From Rhizobium sp. Q54 (lineage in GTDB: Bacteria; Pseudomonadota; Alphaproteobacteria; Rhizobiales; Xanthobacteraceae), in NCBI GenBank assembly GCA_945907045.1, contig CAMDSH010000006.1:1-64000 (forward strand): a DNA stretch of 64,000 nucleotides, read 5' to 3'. Position 1 is the stretch's first letter; every line of letters begins with the position of its first letter. Below are positions 24,162 through 33,863 of this stretch, piece after piece. Both the position numbers and the translations under genes were made by a program. Below the pieces are notes generated by a model. The model was not told where the DNA came from and did no database searches. It saw nothing but the letters and a program-made list of their open reading frames with translations.

Positions 24162-25361
24162 TCAGCGGACGCTGTTATTACGCGCCGAACTTAATACCCG
24201 CTGCATCACCAGCATTGCGACGATGAGCGTGGTCGCCAGACCGGTGTGCGTTTTCACGTAAGGATAAATCAGCAGCAATGCGGCGGCGGCGGAGAGGCCA
24301 ATCGCTTCGCTAATGAAAAATCCGCGTACGAGCGCGAAGCGAATGAGGAACGCAGCCGGAATCGCGAGCACGACGAGATCGTAGATATAGAGATACGGCG
24401 TCGCCAGGAGCGCCGCGCAGCCGAGCGCAGCGGCTTTCAGTTCGAACGGCGCGCGGCTGCGCCACAGCGCGAAAATCGCCAGCGCCAGAGCGCCTGCGAC
24501 GCTTGCCTGCGCCGCCCATGCAACAGTTTCGCTGCCGCCGTGAGCGCGGACAAAACCGAACACGCTTTGCAGCCGGTGCAGATCGGCGCGGCCTTCGCCC
24601 AGCACGGCCTGACTTGTCACAGAGAGGCCGTCGAAGAAAGCCTGCCACGGCGCGGAGCCGAAGCTCACCCACGACAGCAAAGCCATCGCAATGGCGACGC
24701 CTGCCGCGACGATGATGACGCGCCAGCGCGCGCCGGCAATCAGCGCAACCGGAAACAGCAGGCCGAAATGCGGCTTGTAGGTGAGTAGCCCCAGAAAAAT
24801 CCCCGCCCATGCCGGGTGCCGCTCGATGCAGGCGAGCGTGCCACCGATCAGCGAGGCGGTGAGAAATCCGTTCTGTCCGGCGGTGGCGTTCCACAGCACG
24901 GCGGGGCAACCGAGTGCCAGCAGAATTCCGGCGCGCTGGCCGGTGATGGCGCGCATCGCCGCGAGATAACCGGGCAGCGTGACGCCCAGCCAAACGAGCG
25001 CCGCCGCCGTATAAGGCAGCATCGCGAGACTAACGGCGGCGAACAAGAAAGTCGGCGGATAATGCCAGCCGTAATAATTCTCGAACGCATGCCCAACGGC
25101 GCGTACTTCGGCGGTTTTGTGAATCGTCCAGTCGTAAGCCGCGGCGGCATTGCCATCGAGCGCGAGCTGGCCCGCCGCCCAGACATTGACGAAGTCGTTG
25201 GCAATGGCGCGGCCCTGCGCGTCGATGAGCCAATGTCCCTGCACCCACGCGCCGCCAAGCACGACGAGATAGCCGAGCGCCAGCATCAACCCGATCAACC
25301 CAATGAGGCGCGCGGCGGACATTTGCGGCGTGGTGGGCGTGGCGATGCCTTGCGCGCTCAT
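24162..25361 (-). CDS. GT87-like (DUF2029) polytopic membrane glycosyltransferase, copy 2
   Basis: This 399-residue protein has about ten membrane helices and features of glycosyltransferase family 87, which uses polyprenyl-phosphate sugars. The first periplasmic loop carries ANDFVNVWAAGQLAL and, further on, YGWHYPPTFLFA. Later it has AGQNGFLTASLIGG and TYKPHFGLLFP. It is second in a pair of paralogues; the upstream copy ends with a 4-nt ATGA overlap at its start. The acceptor is unknown. Confidence 0.8.
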   Translation of the reverse strand: MSAQGIATPTTPQMSAARLIGLIGLMLALGYLVVLGGAWVQGHWLIDAQGRAIANDFVNVWAAGQLALDGNAAAAYDWTIHKTAEVRAVGHAFENYYGWHYPPTFLFAAVSLAMLPYTAAALVWLGVTLPGYLAAMRAITGQRAGILLALGCPAVLWNATAGQNGFLTASLIGGTLACIERHPAWAGIFLGLLTYKPHFGLLFPVALIAGARWRVIIVAAGVAIAMALLSWVSFGSAPWQAFFDGLSVTSQAVLGEGRADLHRLQSVFGFVRAHGGSETVAWAAQASVAGALALAIFALWRSRAPFELKAAALGCAALLATPYLYIYDLVVLAIPAAFLIRFALVRGFFISEAIGLSAAAALLLIYPYVKTHTGLATTLIVAMLVMQRVLSSARNNSVR

Positions 25362-26548
25362 ATTGTTCTCGCTGCAATGGCGCGGCGCGCGATCAGCGCG
25401 GCCACCACCAGCACGGCGGCGAAACCCACCGGCGCGGTGACGAACGGGAAGGTGAGAATAAGAAGACAGGCAAATCCAATTCCCGCCATCTCAAAGGGCA
25501 GGAATCCGTTTGCGCGCCCGGCGCGGAACAGAAACGCCAGCGGCACCGCCAGCACCACGAGGTCATAGGTGTAGAGATATGGAGTCGCCAGCATCGCGCC
25601 GGTGCCGAGTGCCGCTGCCTTGATGTCGAACGAAACTTTGCTGCGCCACAGCGCGGAGACAATCGCGGCGGCGATGATCGCGACGATTGCTTGCAACGAC
25701 CACGCCAGCGTCTCGCTTCCACCAAGCGTGCGCGTGAGACCGAACGTGGTTTGCAATTTGCTCCAGTCGGCCCAACCGTCGGAGAGGAACGCCTGCGATG
25801 TGTGCGAGATCGACGCGAAGAACACCGCCCAGGTTTCCGCGCCGAACGCGAACATCGAGGCGAGCGCCATCAGCGCGGCGACGAACGCCGCCGTGAAAAA
25901 TACACGCCAGTATCCCGCCGCTGCCAGCACGATGGGAAACAGCAATCCGAGATGCGGCTTGTAGGTGAGAAGCCCGAGACAAATTCCCGCCAGCACCGGG
26001 CGGCGCTCGATCCATAACAGCGTGCCGCCAAGCAGTCCGGCGGTGAGGAATCCGTTTTGCCCGACGACGAAGTTCGAGAGCACGGCGGGAAACGCCGCCG
26101 CCAGCAGATAACCGCTGCGCTCGCCAACGATGCCGCGCACGGCGGCGAGATAGAGAGGGAATGTGACGAACACCCAGAGCGCGTAAGCCGCCGCATACGG
26201 CATCAGCGCGAGCGCGGCTGCCGCGAACAAAAATGCCGGCGGATAGTGCCAGCCGAAATATCCGGCGAACGGATGTCCGACCGCGACCTCTTCTATCGCC
26301 TTGTGGATGTGCCAGTCGTAGGCCGCCGCCGGGCTGCCTTCGAGCGCCAGCTTTCCGGCCGCCCAGACGTTGACGAAATCGGACGCGATGCCGCCGCCAT
26401 CCGGCGCGATCAGCCACGTCCCCTGCCAATACGATGTGACGAGATAGACCGCGTGCGCGACGACGAGCGCAAAGCAGATCAACTCGGCCGCCTTTGCGAG
26501 CGGCGGCTGTGCGGGCTGATGGGAATGGGCGATATCGGCAAGCGCCAT
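25358..26548 (-). CDS. GT87-like (DUF2029) polytopic membrane glycosyltransferase, copy 1
   Basis: This 396-residue paralogue of the next gene has the same order of features: ASDFVNVWAAGKLAL, FGWHYPPAFLFA, VGQNGFLTAGLLGG and TYKPHLGLLFP. Its helices and length match the second copy, so they arose by tandem duplication. The Asp in the first loop is the likely catalytic residue of the family. Two non-identical copies in one operon may form a heteromer or act on successive acceptors. It is divergent from ccr, about 146 nt away. Confidence 0.8.
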   Translation of the reverse strand: MALADIAHSHQPAQPPLAKAAELICFALVVAHAVYLVTSYWQGTWLIAPDGGGIASDFVNVWAAGKLALEGSPAAAYDWHIHKAIEEVAVGHPFAGYFGWHYPPAFLFAAAALALMPYAAAYALWVFVTFPLYLAAVRGIVGERSGYLLAAAFPAVLSNFVVGQNGFLTAGLLGGTLLWIERRPVLAGICLGLLTYKPHLGLLFPIVLAAAGYWRVFFTAAFVAALMALASMFAFGAETWAVFFASISHTSQAFLSDGWADWSKLQTTFGLTRTLGGSETLAWSLQAIVAIIAAAIVSALWRSKVSFDIKAAALGTGAMLATPYLYTYDLVVLAVPLAFLFRAGRANGFLPFEMAGIGFACLLILTFPFVTAPVGFAAVLVVAALIARRAIAARTI

Positions 26549-26628
26549 GCGGCAAACCTAAAAGTGCCGCCTTGCGGAACCCTTAAACCGCTGCCTTTGC
26601 GGCCCCTGTGCATCGTCGAAAGGCTATA

Positions 26629-26640
26629 TTGCACTGCAAC
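26629..26640. promoter_or_regulatory. Candidate operator upstream of ccr (TGCA-N-TGCA palindrome)
   Basis: TTGCA-C-TGCAA with a trailing C lies 55-66 nt before the ccr start. A TATATT (26625-26630) overlaps its left edge and could be a -10 box, so a bound repressor would block it. The 19 bases from TTGCA through CATAAGTT are the same as at ecm except the centre base. Confidence 0.6.
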
Positions 26641-26694
26641 ATAAGTTGCGGCAGACTGATTGCCACGGACCGCGCTGTCCGTGGAGGGTTGGGC

Positions 26695-27975
26695 ATGCCG
26701 GCTGCTGCCAAGGTGACGAACCTCGCTGCGTTGAAGGATCTCTACGCCATCGGCGAGATTCCGCCGCTCGGCCACGTTCCGGAAAAAATGCACGCCTGGG
26801 TGATCCGCCAGGAGCGCCACGGCCCGCCCGACAAATCCATGCTGCTCGAAGTCGTCCCCACCTGGACGATAGCCGACGACGAAGTGCTCGTCCTCGTGAT
26901 GGCGGGCGGCGTCAATTACAACGGCATCTGGGCGGGCCTCGGTCAGCCGATCACGCCGTTCAATGTGCACAAGCAGCCGTTTCACATCGCTGGCTCAGAC
27001 GCCTCCGGCGTGGTGTGGGCGATTGGCTCGAAGGTCAAGCGCTGGAAAGTCGGCGACGAAGTCATCGTCCATTGCAATCAGGACGACGGCGACGACGAGG
27101 ATTGCAACGGCGGCGATCCGCTGCTCTCGCCCTCGCAACGCATCTGGGGTTACGAGACGCCGGACGGCTCGTTCGCGCAATTCTGCCGCGTGCAATCGCG
27201 CCAGTTGATGCTCAAGCCCTCGCATCTCACCTGGGAAGAGTCGGCCTGCTACACACTTACGCTCGCGACGGCGTATCGCATGCTATTCGGCCATTCGCCG
27301 CACACGCTCAAGCCGGGCGACAACGTTCTGGTGTGGGGCGCGTCCGGCGGGCTCGGCGTGTTCGGCTTGCAGCTCGTTGCCGCATCGGGCGCCAACGCCA
27401 TCGCCGTCGTCTCGGATGAGTCGAAGGCGGAGTATGTTTTCAATCTCGGCGCCAAGGGCGTCATCTATCGCAAGGAATACAAGTGCTGGGGCCAGATGCC
27501 GGCGGTGAACACCGCGGAATATAACGACTGGACCAAGGAAGCCCGCCGCTTCGGCAAGGCGATCTGGGACATCACCGGAAAACGCGACGTCGACATCGTG
27601 TTCGAACATCCGGGCGAACAGACTTTCCCCGTTTCGTGTTTGGTCGTGAAGCGCGGCGGCATCGTGGTCTTCTGCGCGGGAACGACCGGCTACAATCTCA
27701 CCTTCGATGCGCGTTACGTCTGGATGCGGCAGAAGCGCATTCAGGGTTCGCACTTCGCGCACCTGAAGCAGGCGTCCGCCGCCAACCGCTTCGTGCTCGA
27801 ACGCCGCATCGATCCTTGCATGAGCGAAGTGTTTCCGTGGGAGCAGATCCCGCTCGCGCATGTGAAGATGTGGAAGAACCAGCATCCTCCCGGCAACATG
27901 GCCGTGCTGGTGAACGCGCCGGGTCCGGGTCTGCGTACGCTTGAAGATGCGCAGGAAGCCGCCGGCGCAGCCTAG
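26695..27975 (+). CDS. ccr: Crotonyl-CoA carboxylase/reductase
   Basis: Ccr reduces crotonyl-CoA with NADPH while fixing CO2 to give (2S)-ethylmalonyl-CoA, the committed step of the ethylmalonyl-CoA pathway. This 426-residue medium-chain dehydrogenase-type protein has the long N-terminus with GGVNYNGIWAGLGQP, the acidic insert NQDDGDDEDCNGGDP typical of CCR, the nucleotide site LVWGASGGLGVFGLQL and the RIQGSHFAHLKQA region that supplies the CO2-pocket His. ATG 26695 follows GGAGGG and gives the usual family length; a longer frame starts at 26608. No other metabolic gene is in its operon. Confidence 0.95.
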   Translation: MPAAAKVTNLAALKDLYAIGEIPPLGHVPEKMHAWVIRQERHGPPDKSMLLEVVPTWTIADDEVLVLVMAGGVNYNGIWAGLGQPITPFNVHKQPFHIAGSDASGVVWAIGSKVKRWKVGDEVIVHCNQDDGDDEDCNGGDPLLSPSQRIWGYETPDGSFAQFCRVQSRQLMLKPSHLTWEESACYTLTLATAYRMLFGHSPHTLKPGDNVLVWGASGGLGVFGLQLVAASGANAIAVVSDESKAEYVFNLGAKGVIYRKEYKCWGQMPAVNTAEYNDWTKEARRFGKAIWDITGKRDVDIVFEHPGEQTFPVSCLVVKRGGIVVFCAGTTGYNLTFDARYVWMRQKRIQGSHFAHLKQASAANRFVLERRIDPCMSEVFPWEQIPLAHVKMWKNQHPPGNMAVLVNAPGPGLRTLEDAQEAAGAA

Positions 27976-27984
27976 TTCGCGAAT

Positions 27985-28845
27985 CTAGCGAGTACGTGCT
28001 CGCCGTTTGCTCCCGCGCGCTTTCAGGATCGCCGAATTCAATTCGCCGCCGTAAATGAAGATCGACGCGCAGACGTAGAGAAACACCAGCGCGATCATTG
28101 CCGAGGCCAGCCCCGCGTACATGATCGAATAGGCGAAGGCGAACTCGGCGAGGTAACGCCCGAATATCGCGCCGCTCGCCAGCCACAGCAGCAGCGTCGC
28201 GACGATTCCCGGCATCACTTGAAGTAATCCGCGGCTGCCGGCCGGCAGCCATAAGTGCACGATCAGCAGCGCGACCACGAGCACAAGCGCGGCGACGGAA
28301 AACCGCGCGAAGGTGATCAATTCCCCGAACGGCGCGATGGCGGGCGCGATTTTCAGCATCGTCGCCCAGATCAGCGGCGCCAGCACCACCAGAAAAGCAA
28401 ACGCCAGAAGCGCCACCGCGCCGACCAGCACATAGCCGATCGATTCCAGACGCAGCAGCCATGCTCCGCGCGGTTCGCTCACGTCATAGGCGCGGTTGAG
28501 CCCGATGCGCAGGCTCTCCACGCCGCTCGATGCGAAGTAGAGCGCGAAGGCGACGCCGAAAGTGAGCACGCCGCCGTTGGCGGTGGTCAGCACGCCGTGG
28601 ATATCGAGCGCGAGCGGACCGGCGACTTCCTTCGGCCAGGCTTCAAGCAAAATGCGCGCGGCCTCGTCGGCCATTTCCTTGGAGCCGAAGATGAAGCCGG
28701 CGATTGCCGTTACCACGATCAGGAATGGAAACATCGCCATCAAGGTGGAGAGCGCGATGTGGCTGGCGATGGCCCAGCCGTCGTCGGCGAGAAAATCCCG
28801 GAACGCGTCGATGGCGATCAGCAAGGATCGTTTGAGAAAATGCAA
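27985..28845 (-). CDS. YihY/BrkB family inner-membrane protein
   Basis: This 286-residue protein has six membrane helices and the family elements DDGWAIASHIALSTLMAMFP near the N-terminus and YLAEFAFAYSIMYAGLASAM with IFIYGGELNSAI near the end. It was once annotated as ribonuclease BN, but that assignment is not supported. Its true role is unknown, perhaps transport or envelope. It is convergent with ccr, with 9 nt between stops. Confidence 0.88.
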   Translation of the reverse strand: MHFLKRSLLIAIDAFRDFLADDGWAIASHIALSTLMAMFPFLIVVTAIAGFIFGSKEMADEAARILLEAWPKEVAGPLALDIHGVLTTANGGVLTFGVAFALYFASSGVESLRIGLNRAYDVSEPRGAWLLRLESIGYVLVGAVALLAFAFLVVLAPLIWATMLKIAPAIAPFGELITFARFSVAALVLVVALLIVHLWLPAGSRGLLQVMPGIVATLLLWLASGAIFGRYLAEFAFAYSIMYAGLASAMIALVFLYVCASIFIYGGELNSAILKARGSKRRARTR

Positions 28846-28939
28846 AGCGTTTACCCCAGGCGGCCTCGCCCTGCGTGAGATTGGCTATTAGGGAAAGATT
28901 TGCAAGCGGCAGTCTCAGCCGTTCGCCGGAAGGGAGAGG

Positions 28940-30934
28940 TTACGCCGCCCGCACGTCGGTGAGGAATTGCCGCACTTCGGTTTCCAGGCCTTCCGCGTCG
29001 ATGGCGAGCGCATCGGCTAGGCCCTTCACGTCGGCTGCGGTCGAGCGGGCATCGGCGCTGGCGCCGGCGACGCGGCTCATCGCTTCGGCGCCGGTACGCG
29101 CTTCACCGGAAGCGCGGCTGACGCCTTCGGCAATCGCCGCCACCGCCGAGTTCTGCTGCTGGACGGTCGACGCGACCATGTTAGCGATGCCGGACATCTC
29201 GACAATGATTTCGTTGACCTGCTCGATCGCCTGCGCGGCGTCGGCGGCTGCCGATTGAATGGCGCCGATCTGCCCGGCGATTTCCTCTGTCGCCTTGCCG
29301 GTCTGCCCGGCGAGCGATTTCACTTCCGACGCGACCACCGCGAAACCCTTGCCGGCTTCGCCCGCGCGCGCCGCCTCGATGGTGGCGTTGAGCGCCAGCA
29401 AATTGGTCTGTCCGGCGATGGCCTGAATGAGCCCGATCACTTCGCCGATGCGGGTGGCGGCGTTGCCGAGTTCGGTCATGGTATTGGCGGTGCGCTTTGC
29501 CTCGGACACCGCGCGCTCCGCGACTTCGGTCGACTTGGAAGCCTGCGCCGCGATTTCTCCGATCGAGGCCGCAAGTTCCTCGACCGAGCTTGCCGCGGCG
29601 GTGACGTTGCCGGATGCGGCGCTGACGCGCTCCTCGGCGCTGCGCGCTTCGGTGGAAACCGTGTCGGTTGCGCCATTCAGATCGGTCGAAGCGGTTTCCA
29701 GCCGCGCCGCCGCGCCGCGCAATTTGCCGAGCGCTTCGTCGACGGATTGTTCGAATCGCGCGATGGCCGCAGCGATCATGTCGGCGTGCTGTTCGCGCGC
29801 GCGATGGCCTTCGCGCCGTTCGGTGGAAAGGCGCTCGCGTTCGATCATGCTGTCGCGGAAGACGATGACGGTGCGCGCCATCGCGCCGATTTCGTCGCGC
29901 GCATGCGTCGCGAGAATTTGCGCCGTGGTATCGCCGTCGGCGAGGCGCTTCATCACACCGGCGAGGCTGTCGAGCGGGTGAGTGATGCTGCGGCCGATCA
30001 TGAAGCTGCAGGCGAGCCCGATCATGACCGCGATGCAGCCGACCCAGAAGATGATCCCTTTCGTGCGGTCCTGCGATTGCGTCAGCGTGTTCGACGCCTC
30101 CGCGACCTGCTGTTGGGCGGACGTGATCAGGCGGTCGGCGACCGGCCACATCTCCTGCGTGTTGAGATCGATGATGGTCAGCGACGGCTCGATTCGATTG
30201 ATGATCGCGATCCATTCGGTGAAGGTGTCGACGTAGGTTTTCACTTGAGCTTCGAGCTGGCTTTTCATCTCCGGCGAGCCTCCGACGGCGTCGAAGGCGG
30301 CGGTGAATTTCTTGAACTCGGCGTTGAACATCGCTTGTGAAATATCGTGCCGCTCCAGCCGGTATTCGGCCTCATAACGGCGCATCACCAGCAGCGAGGT
30401 GAGCAATTTCTTTGCCTCGATTTCGGCAAGCCAGGACATTTCCTGGTTGATGATGCGCTCCACCGCTGTGCCCGCCGTCTTCATCCGCTGGCGGATTCCG
30501 TTCTCTTCGGTGAAACCCAATCGCACATGCTCGTTGACGAGATTGGCGAAATGCGCGCTAACGTCCGTCAGGCGCGTGTGCAGCGCGCTAAGATCGTCCC
30601 GCGCCGCCGCGTCGATCGAGATTTCGATGATGTTCAGGTTGTTGAGCGCCATGATGTGGGCGCCGTTGAAGGCGTTGATCATTTGTTCGCTCGGCGCCTT
30701 TTCAAAGTCGCGCGCGCCTATCAGCATGCCGTTGAGCGCCCCCTTGAATTGATAGCTGGCGTCGGCAAGTGCGGCCGCGCGTTTCACCCGCTGGAAGGCG
30801 TCGTCGACATCGGCGCCGCCGGAGGTGAAGGCGATGCCATTGGCGAGGAAGCCCACGACCGGGATCATCGCCAGAACGATGATGCGGGTGCGGACCGAAA
30901 CCGAGGATACGAGGCGGGAGATAGACAGCCGCAT
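28940..30934 (-). CDS. Methyl-accepting chemotaxis protein with helical periplasmic domain and HAMP
   Basis: This 664-residue chemoreceptor has a first membrane helix ([20 protein letters not shown]). A periplasmic domain of about 280 residues, mostly helical, is consistent with a helical-bimodular type fold. The second helix is [20 protein letters not shown]. Then come HAMP ([20 protein letters not shown]) and the signalling domain with the tip [26 protein letters not shown]. It should be a membrane receptor that signals through CheA/CheW. The ligand is unknown. The start ATG 30934 puts the first helix near the N-terminus; a longer frame extends toward the mcd promoter and is not favoured. 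It is divergent from mcd. Confidence 0.87.
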   Translation of the reverse strand: MRLSISRLVSSVSVRTRIIVLAMIPVVGFLANGIAFTSGGADVDDAFQRVKRAAALADASYQFKGALNGMLIGARDFEKAPSEQMINAFNGAHIMALNNLNIIEISIDAAARDDLSALHTRLTDVSAHFANLVNEHVRLGFTEENGIRQRMKTAGTAVERIINQEMSWLAEIEAKKLLTSLLVMRRYEAEYRLERHDISQAMFNAEFKKFTAAFDAVGGSPEMKSQLEAQVKTYVDTFTEWIAIINRIEPSLTIIDLNTQEMWPVADRLITSAQQQVAEASNTLTQSQDRTKGIIFWVGCIAVMIGLACSFMIGRSITHPLDSLAGVMKRLADGDTTAQILATHARDEIGAMARTVIVFRDSMIERERLSTERREGHRAREQHADMIAAAIARFEQSVDEALGKLRGAAARLETASTDLNGATDTVSTEARSAEERVSAASGNVTAAASSVEELAASIGEIAAQASKSTEVAERAVSEAKRTANTMTELGNAATRIGEVIGLIQAIAGQTNLLALNATIEAARAGEAGKGFAVVASEVKSLAGQTGKATEEIAGQIGAIQSAAADAAQAIEQVNEIIVEMSGIANMVASTVQQQNSAVAAIAEGVSRASGEARTGAEAMSRVAGASADARSTAADVKGLADALAIDAEGLETEVRQFLTDVRAA

Positions 30935-31013
30935 GATTCCAATTCGCGTGGCACTGGAATGGCCTGGCGGGGCATGAACAAGTCGGCCGGTAATCCCCAT
31001 CTCAGGGAAGCGC

Positions 31014-31030
31014 AATATGGTTAATATTGT
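31014..31030. repeat. AT-rich inverted repeat between chemoreceptor and mcd
   Basis: CAATAT (31014-31019) and ATATTG (31025-31030) flank GGTTA. It lies 80 nt upstream of the chemoreceptor start. It may be an operator or a fragment of its promoter. Confidence 0.35.
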
Positions 31031-31115
31031 GGGAATTTTCATCACTTCACGGCTATTCACGCTGGCGCCGCAGCGTCTGTGCGAGGCCCCCAAAAGTCCT
31101 CTGTGGTCTTGCTTT

Positions 31116-31128
31116 TGTGCACTGCACA
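31116..31128. promoter_or_regulatory. Candidate operator upstream of mcd (TGCA-N-TGCA palindrome)
   Basis: TGTGCA-C-TGCACA is a perfect 13-bp palindrome, 49-61 nt before the mcd start. The core TGCA-N-TGCA and the distance match the sites of ecm and ccr. A small GGGGC/GCCCC hairpin (31142-31155) follows in the leader. Confidence 0.55.
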
Positions 31129-31176
31129 CGTAGTCTCAACAGGGGCATTTGCCCCCGTAGCTATCGAAGGAATCCG

Positions 31177-32853
31177 ATGCCGACCGCCGCTCCCCGCCCG
31201 AAGGCCGATCACGAGCTTGCCGAACTGGCGCAGGAAGCGGCCACCGCGCTTGAAACGCTGCTGGCGGACGCCACAACCAAGGTGCGCGCGCGCGTGGTGG
31301 TCGAAGGCCATGTGGTCAACAAGCTGCTCGACCGCGAGCAGCGCGCCACGCACGGGCTTGCCTGGCTCGCGACTTATACGGAGGCGGTGCGACAGCTTGC
31401 CGCTTACACCGCGCGCATGCTCGGCAGCGATTCGCTGGGCGAAATCGAAGAGCATGTGGTCCGCATCGGCCTGGGCGAATATCTCGCGCAGGTCGCCGGC
31501 GGCATTCCGATCAGCCAGGGCGAGATCGCGCGTCCCGCCGATTTCGGGCTTACCCAGGCGCAGGTCGCTTCGCGCATGGTGCCCGCTGTCGAGAAACTCA
31601 TTGCCACCGGCAACACCGCCGAGCGCCGCGCACGATTGAGCGAGCTGATGCGCGCCGACGCGCGCGCCACCATCGGCATGTGCGGACTGGAAGAGACGCT
31701 CGAATCCATTCGCGACGAGATGCGGAAATTCGCCGACAGCGAAGTGATCCAGTACGCGCAAGGCTGGCACCGCACCAACAGTTACATCCCGCTCGAGATC
31801 ATCAAGCAGATGTCCGAGCTTGGCGTGTTCGGCCTCACCATTCCGGAAGAATTCGGCGGCATGGGGCTGGGCAAGGAATCGATGTGCGTCGTCTCGGAGG
31901 AACTTTCGCGCGGATATATCGGCGTCGGCTCGCTCGGCACGCGCTCGGAAATCGCCGCTGAATTGATTTTAGGTTCCGGCACCACCGATCAGAAAAACAA
32001 ATGGCTCCCCAAAATCGCATCCGGCGAAGTGTTGCCGACGGCGGTGTTCACCGAGCCGAACACCGGCTCCGATCTGGCCTCGATCAAGACGCGCGCGGTG
32101 CGCGAGGGCGATGTCTACAAAGTCTACGGCAACAAGACCTGGATCACGCATCCGGTGCGCGCCGATCTGATGACGCTGCTGGTGCGCACGAATCCCAAGG
32201 AGTCCGGTCATCGCGGCCTTTCCATGCTGCTCGCCGAAAAGCCGCGCGGCAGCGACGAGAAACCGTTCCCCGCCGCCGGCATGACGGGCACCGAAATCGA
32301 AGTGCTCGGCTATCGTGGCATGAAGGAATACGAGATCGCCTTCGACGGCTTTGAGGTGAAGGCGGAGAACCTGCTCGGTGGCGTCGAGGGGCTCGGATTC
32401 AAGCAGTTGATGCAGACGTTCGAATCGGCGCGCATCCAGACCGCCGCCCGCGCCGTCGGTGTCGCGCAATCCGCGATGGAGCAGGCGCTCGGCTACGCGC
32501 AGAACCGCGTCCAGTTCGGCGTGCCGATCGCGGACTTTCCGCGCGTCGCCGACAAGATCGTGATGATGGCGGTGGAAATCATGATCGCGCGCCAGCTCAC
32601 TTATTACGCTGCGCGCGAGAAGGACTCCGGCCGCCGCTGCGACCTGGAAGCCGGCATGGCTAAACTGCTGGCCGCGCGCGTCGCATGGGCCGCCGCCGAC
32701 AACGCGGTGCAAATTCACGGCGGCAACGGCTTCGCGCTGGAGTTCCCGGTTTCTCGTATTCTCTGCGACGCCCGCATCCTGAGCATTTTCGAGGGCGCGG
32801 CCGAGATTCAGGCGCAGGTCATCGCCCGCAGGCTGCTCGACGACAGCAACTGA
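31177..32853 (+). CDS. mcd: (2S)-Methylsuccinyl-CoA dehydrogenase
   Basis: Mcd oxidises (2S)-methylsuccinyl-CoA to mesaconyl-CoA. This 558-residue acyl-CoA dehydrogenase has an N-terminal helical extension of about 150 residues, which distinguishes Mcd from ordinary family members of about 380. The core holds EFGGMGLGKESMCVVSEELS, TEPNTGSDLASIKTRAV and, near the end, the catalytic Glu in ILSIFEGAAEIQAQV. Its companion pathway enzymes Ccr and Ecm are nearby. ATG 31177 is used; an AAGG sequence is 7-10 bases upstream. A longer frame from 31027 would begin inside the promoter. Confidence 0.93.
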   Translation: MPTAAPRPKADHELAELAQEAATALETLLADATTKVRARVVVEGHVVNKLLDREQRATHGLAWLATYTEAVRQLAAYTARMLGSDSLGEIEEHVVRIGLGEYLAQVAGGIPISQGEIARPADFGLTQAQVASRMVPAVEKLIATGNTAERRARLSELMRADARATIGMCGLEETLESIRDEMRKFADSEVIQYAQGWHRTNSYIPLEIIKQMSELGVFGLTIPEEFGGMGLGKESMCVVSEELSRGYIGVGSLGTRSEIAAELILGSGTTDQKNKWLPKIASGEVLPTAVFTEPNTGSDLASIKTRAVREGDVYKVYGNKTWITHPVRADLMTLLVRTNPKESGHRGLSMLLAEKPRGSDEKPFPAAGMTGTEIEVLGYRGMKEYEIAFDGFEVKAENLLGGVEGLGFKQLMQTFESARIQTAARAVGVAQSAMEQALGYAQNRVQFGVPIADFPRVADKIVMMAVEIMIARQLTYYAAREKDSGRRCDLEAGMAKLLAARVAWAAADNAVQIHGGNGFALEFPVSRILCDARILSIFEGAAEIQAQVIARRLLDDSN

Positions 32854-32923
32854 CCCTTGTGATGGGGGATGGTGCGTTGCCGGTTCGATGCTATGTTCGC
32901 CGCGATTCCAAAGAGGCCGGCGA

Positions 32924-33862
32924 ATGAAGCGCAATCTCGGTCGGCGCACCGGGCACCGTCACATCGAAATCGCAAACGCGAGTCTCAGCACCGTGCTCGC
33001 GGCTGTGATGGCCGCGGCGCTGACGATGAGCGCAATGGCGCAAACTGCGCCTGCGCCCACGCCGCCTCCGCCCGCCATGAAGCCGATCACGCAGGAAGGC
33101 GTCACGGTTCCCGGTTTCTGGGACCCGCGCCGGCGCCCGGAGCGCCCGGATCTCTCGCGCATCAGCGTCATCCGCTTTCTCACCGAGACCGATTACCCGC
33201 CGTTCAATTATCTCGGCTCGGACGGCAACCCGGCGGGCTTCAACATCGATCTCGCGCGCGCCATCTGCGAGGAGATCAAGGCCAACTGCACCATCCAGAT
33301 GCGCCGCTTCGACACGCTGCTCGATTCGCTCAACGCCAATCAGGGTGACGCCGTGATCGCGTCGATCGCGGCCACGCCGGACATGCGCCGCCGTGTTGAT
33401 TTCAGCGATCCGTATTACCGCACGCCCGCGCGCTTTGTGTCACGCCGCGACGTTCCTTTCGATGACATGCGCCCGGAGTTGCTGGAAAAGAAAACCATCG
33501 CGGTGGTGGCCGGCACCGCGCACGAGGCTTACCTGAAAACGCTTTTCACCGAAGCCGTGCTCAAGCCCTATCGTAACGCCGACGAAGCGCATCAGGCGTT
33601 GAAACGGGGAGAGGTGGATTTGCTGTTCGGCGACGGCGTCGAGCTGGCGTTCTGGCTTAACGGCACCGACTCGGCCAGTTGCTGCGTGTTTCGCGGCGGA
33701 CCGTTTCTGGAGAGCAATTATTTCGGCGAGGGCGTTGGCGTCGTGGTCAAACGGGGCAACGATCTGATGCGTCAGGCGTTCAACTGGGCGCTGTTCAGGT
33801 TGTGGGAAAAAGGCCGCTTTACCGATTTATGGCTGCGCTATTTTCCGGTAAGCCCGTTCTGA
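32924..33862 (+). CDS. Family 3 extracellular solute-binding protein (amino-acid type)
   Basis: This 312-residue exported binding protein has a long basic leader and a hydrophobic signal segment ([17 protein letters not shown]), then a Pro-rich linker. The family 3 domain reads [45 protein letters not shown]-like [10 protein letters not shown] and [12 protein letters not shown]. It probably binds an amino acid or similar molecule in the periplasm. No ABC permease or ATPase is adjacent. It begins 70 nt after mcd, and lysK starts 1 nt after its stop, so it may be in an operon with lysK. Confidence 0.85.
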   Translation: MKRNLGRRTGHRHIEIANASLSTVLAAVMAAALTMSAMAQTAPAPTPPPPAMKPITQEGVTVPGFWDPRRRPERPDLSRISVIRFLTETDYPPFNYLGSDGNPAGFNIDLARAICEEIKANCTIQMRRFDTLLDSLNANQGDAVIASIAATPDMRRRVDFSDPYYRTPARFVSRRDVPFDDMRPELLEKKTIAVVAGTAHEAYLKTLFTEAVLKPYRNADEAHQALKRGEVDLLFGDGVELAFWLNGTDSASCCVFRGGPFLESNYFGEGVGVVVKRGNDLMRQAFNWALFRLWEKGRFTDLWLRYFPVSPF

Positions 33863-33863
33863 C

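Noticed and set aside
23901-24194. A possible frameshift extending the exported protein at 23668
   Set aside because: The in-frame end STWEASW looks like a natural final strand, and the alternative frame has no continuing similarity that I can see.
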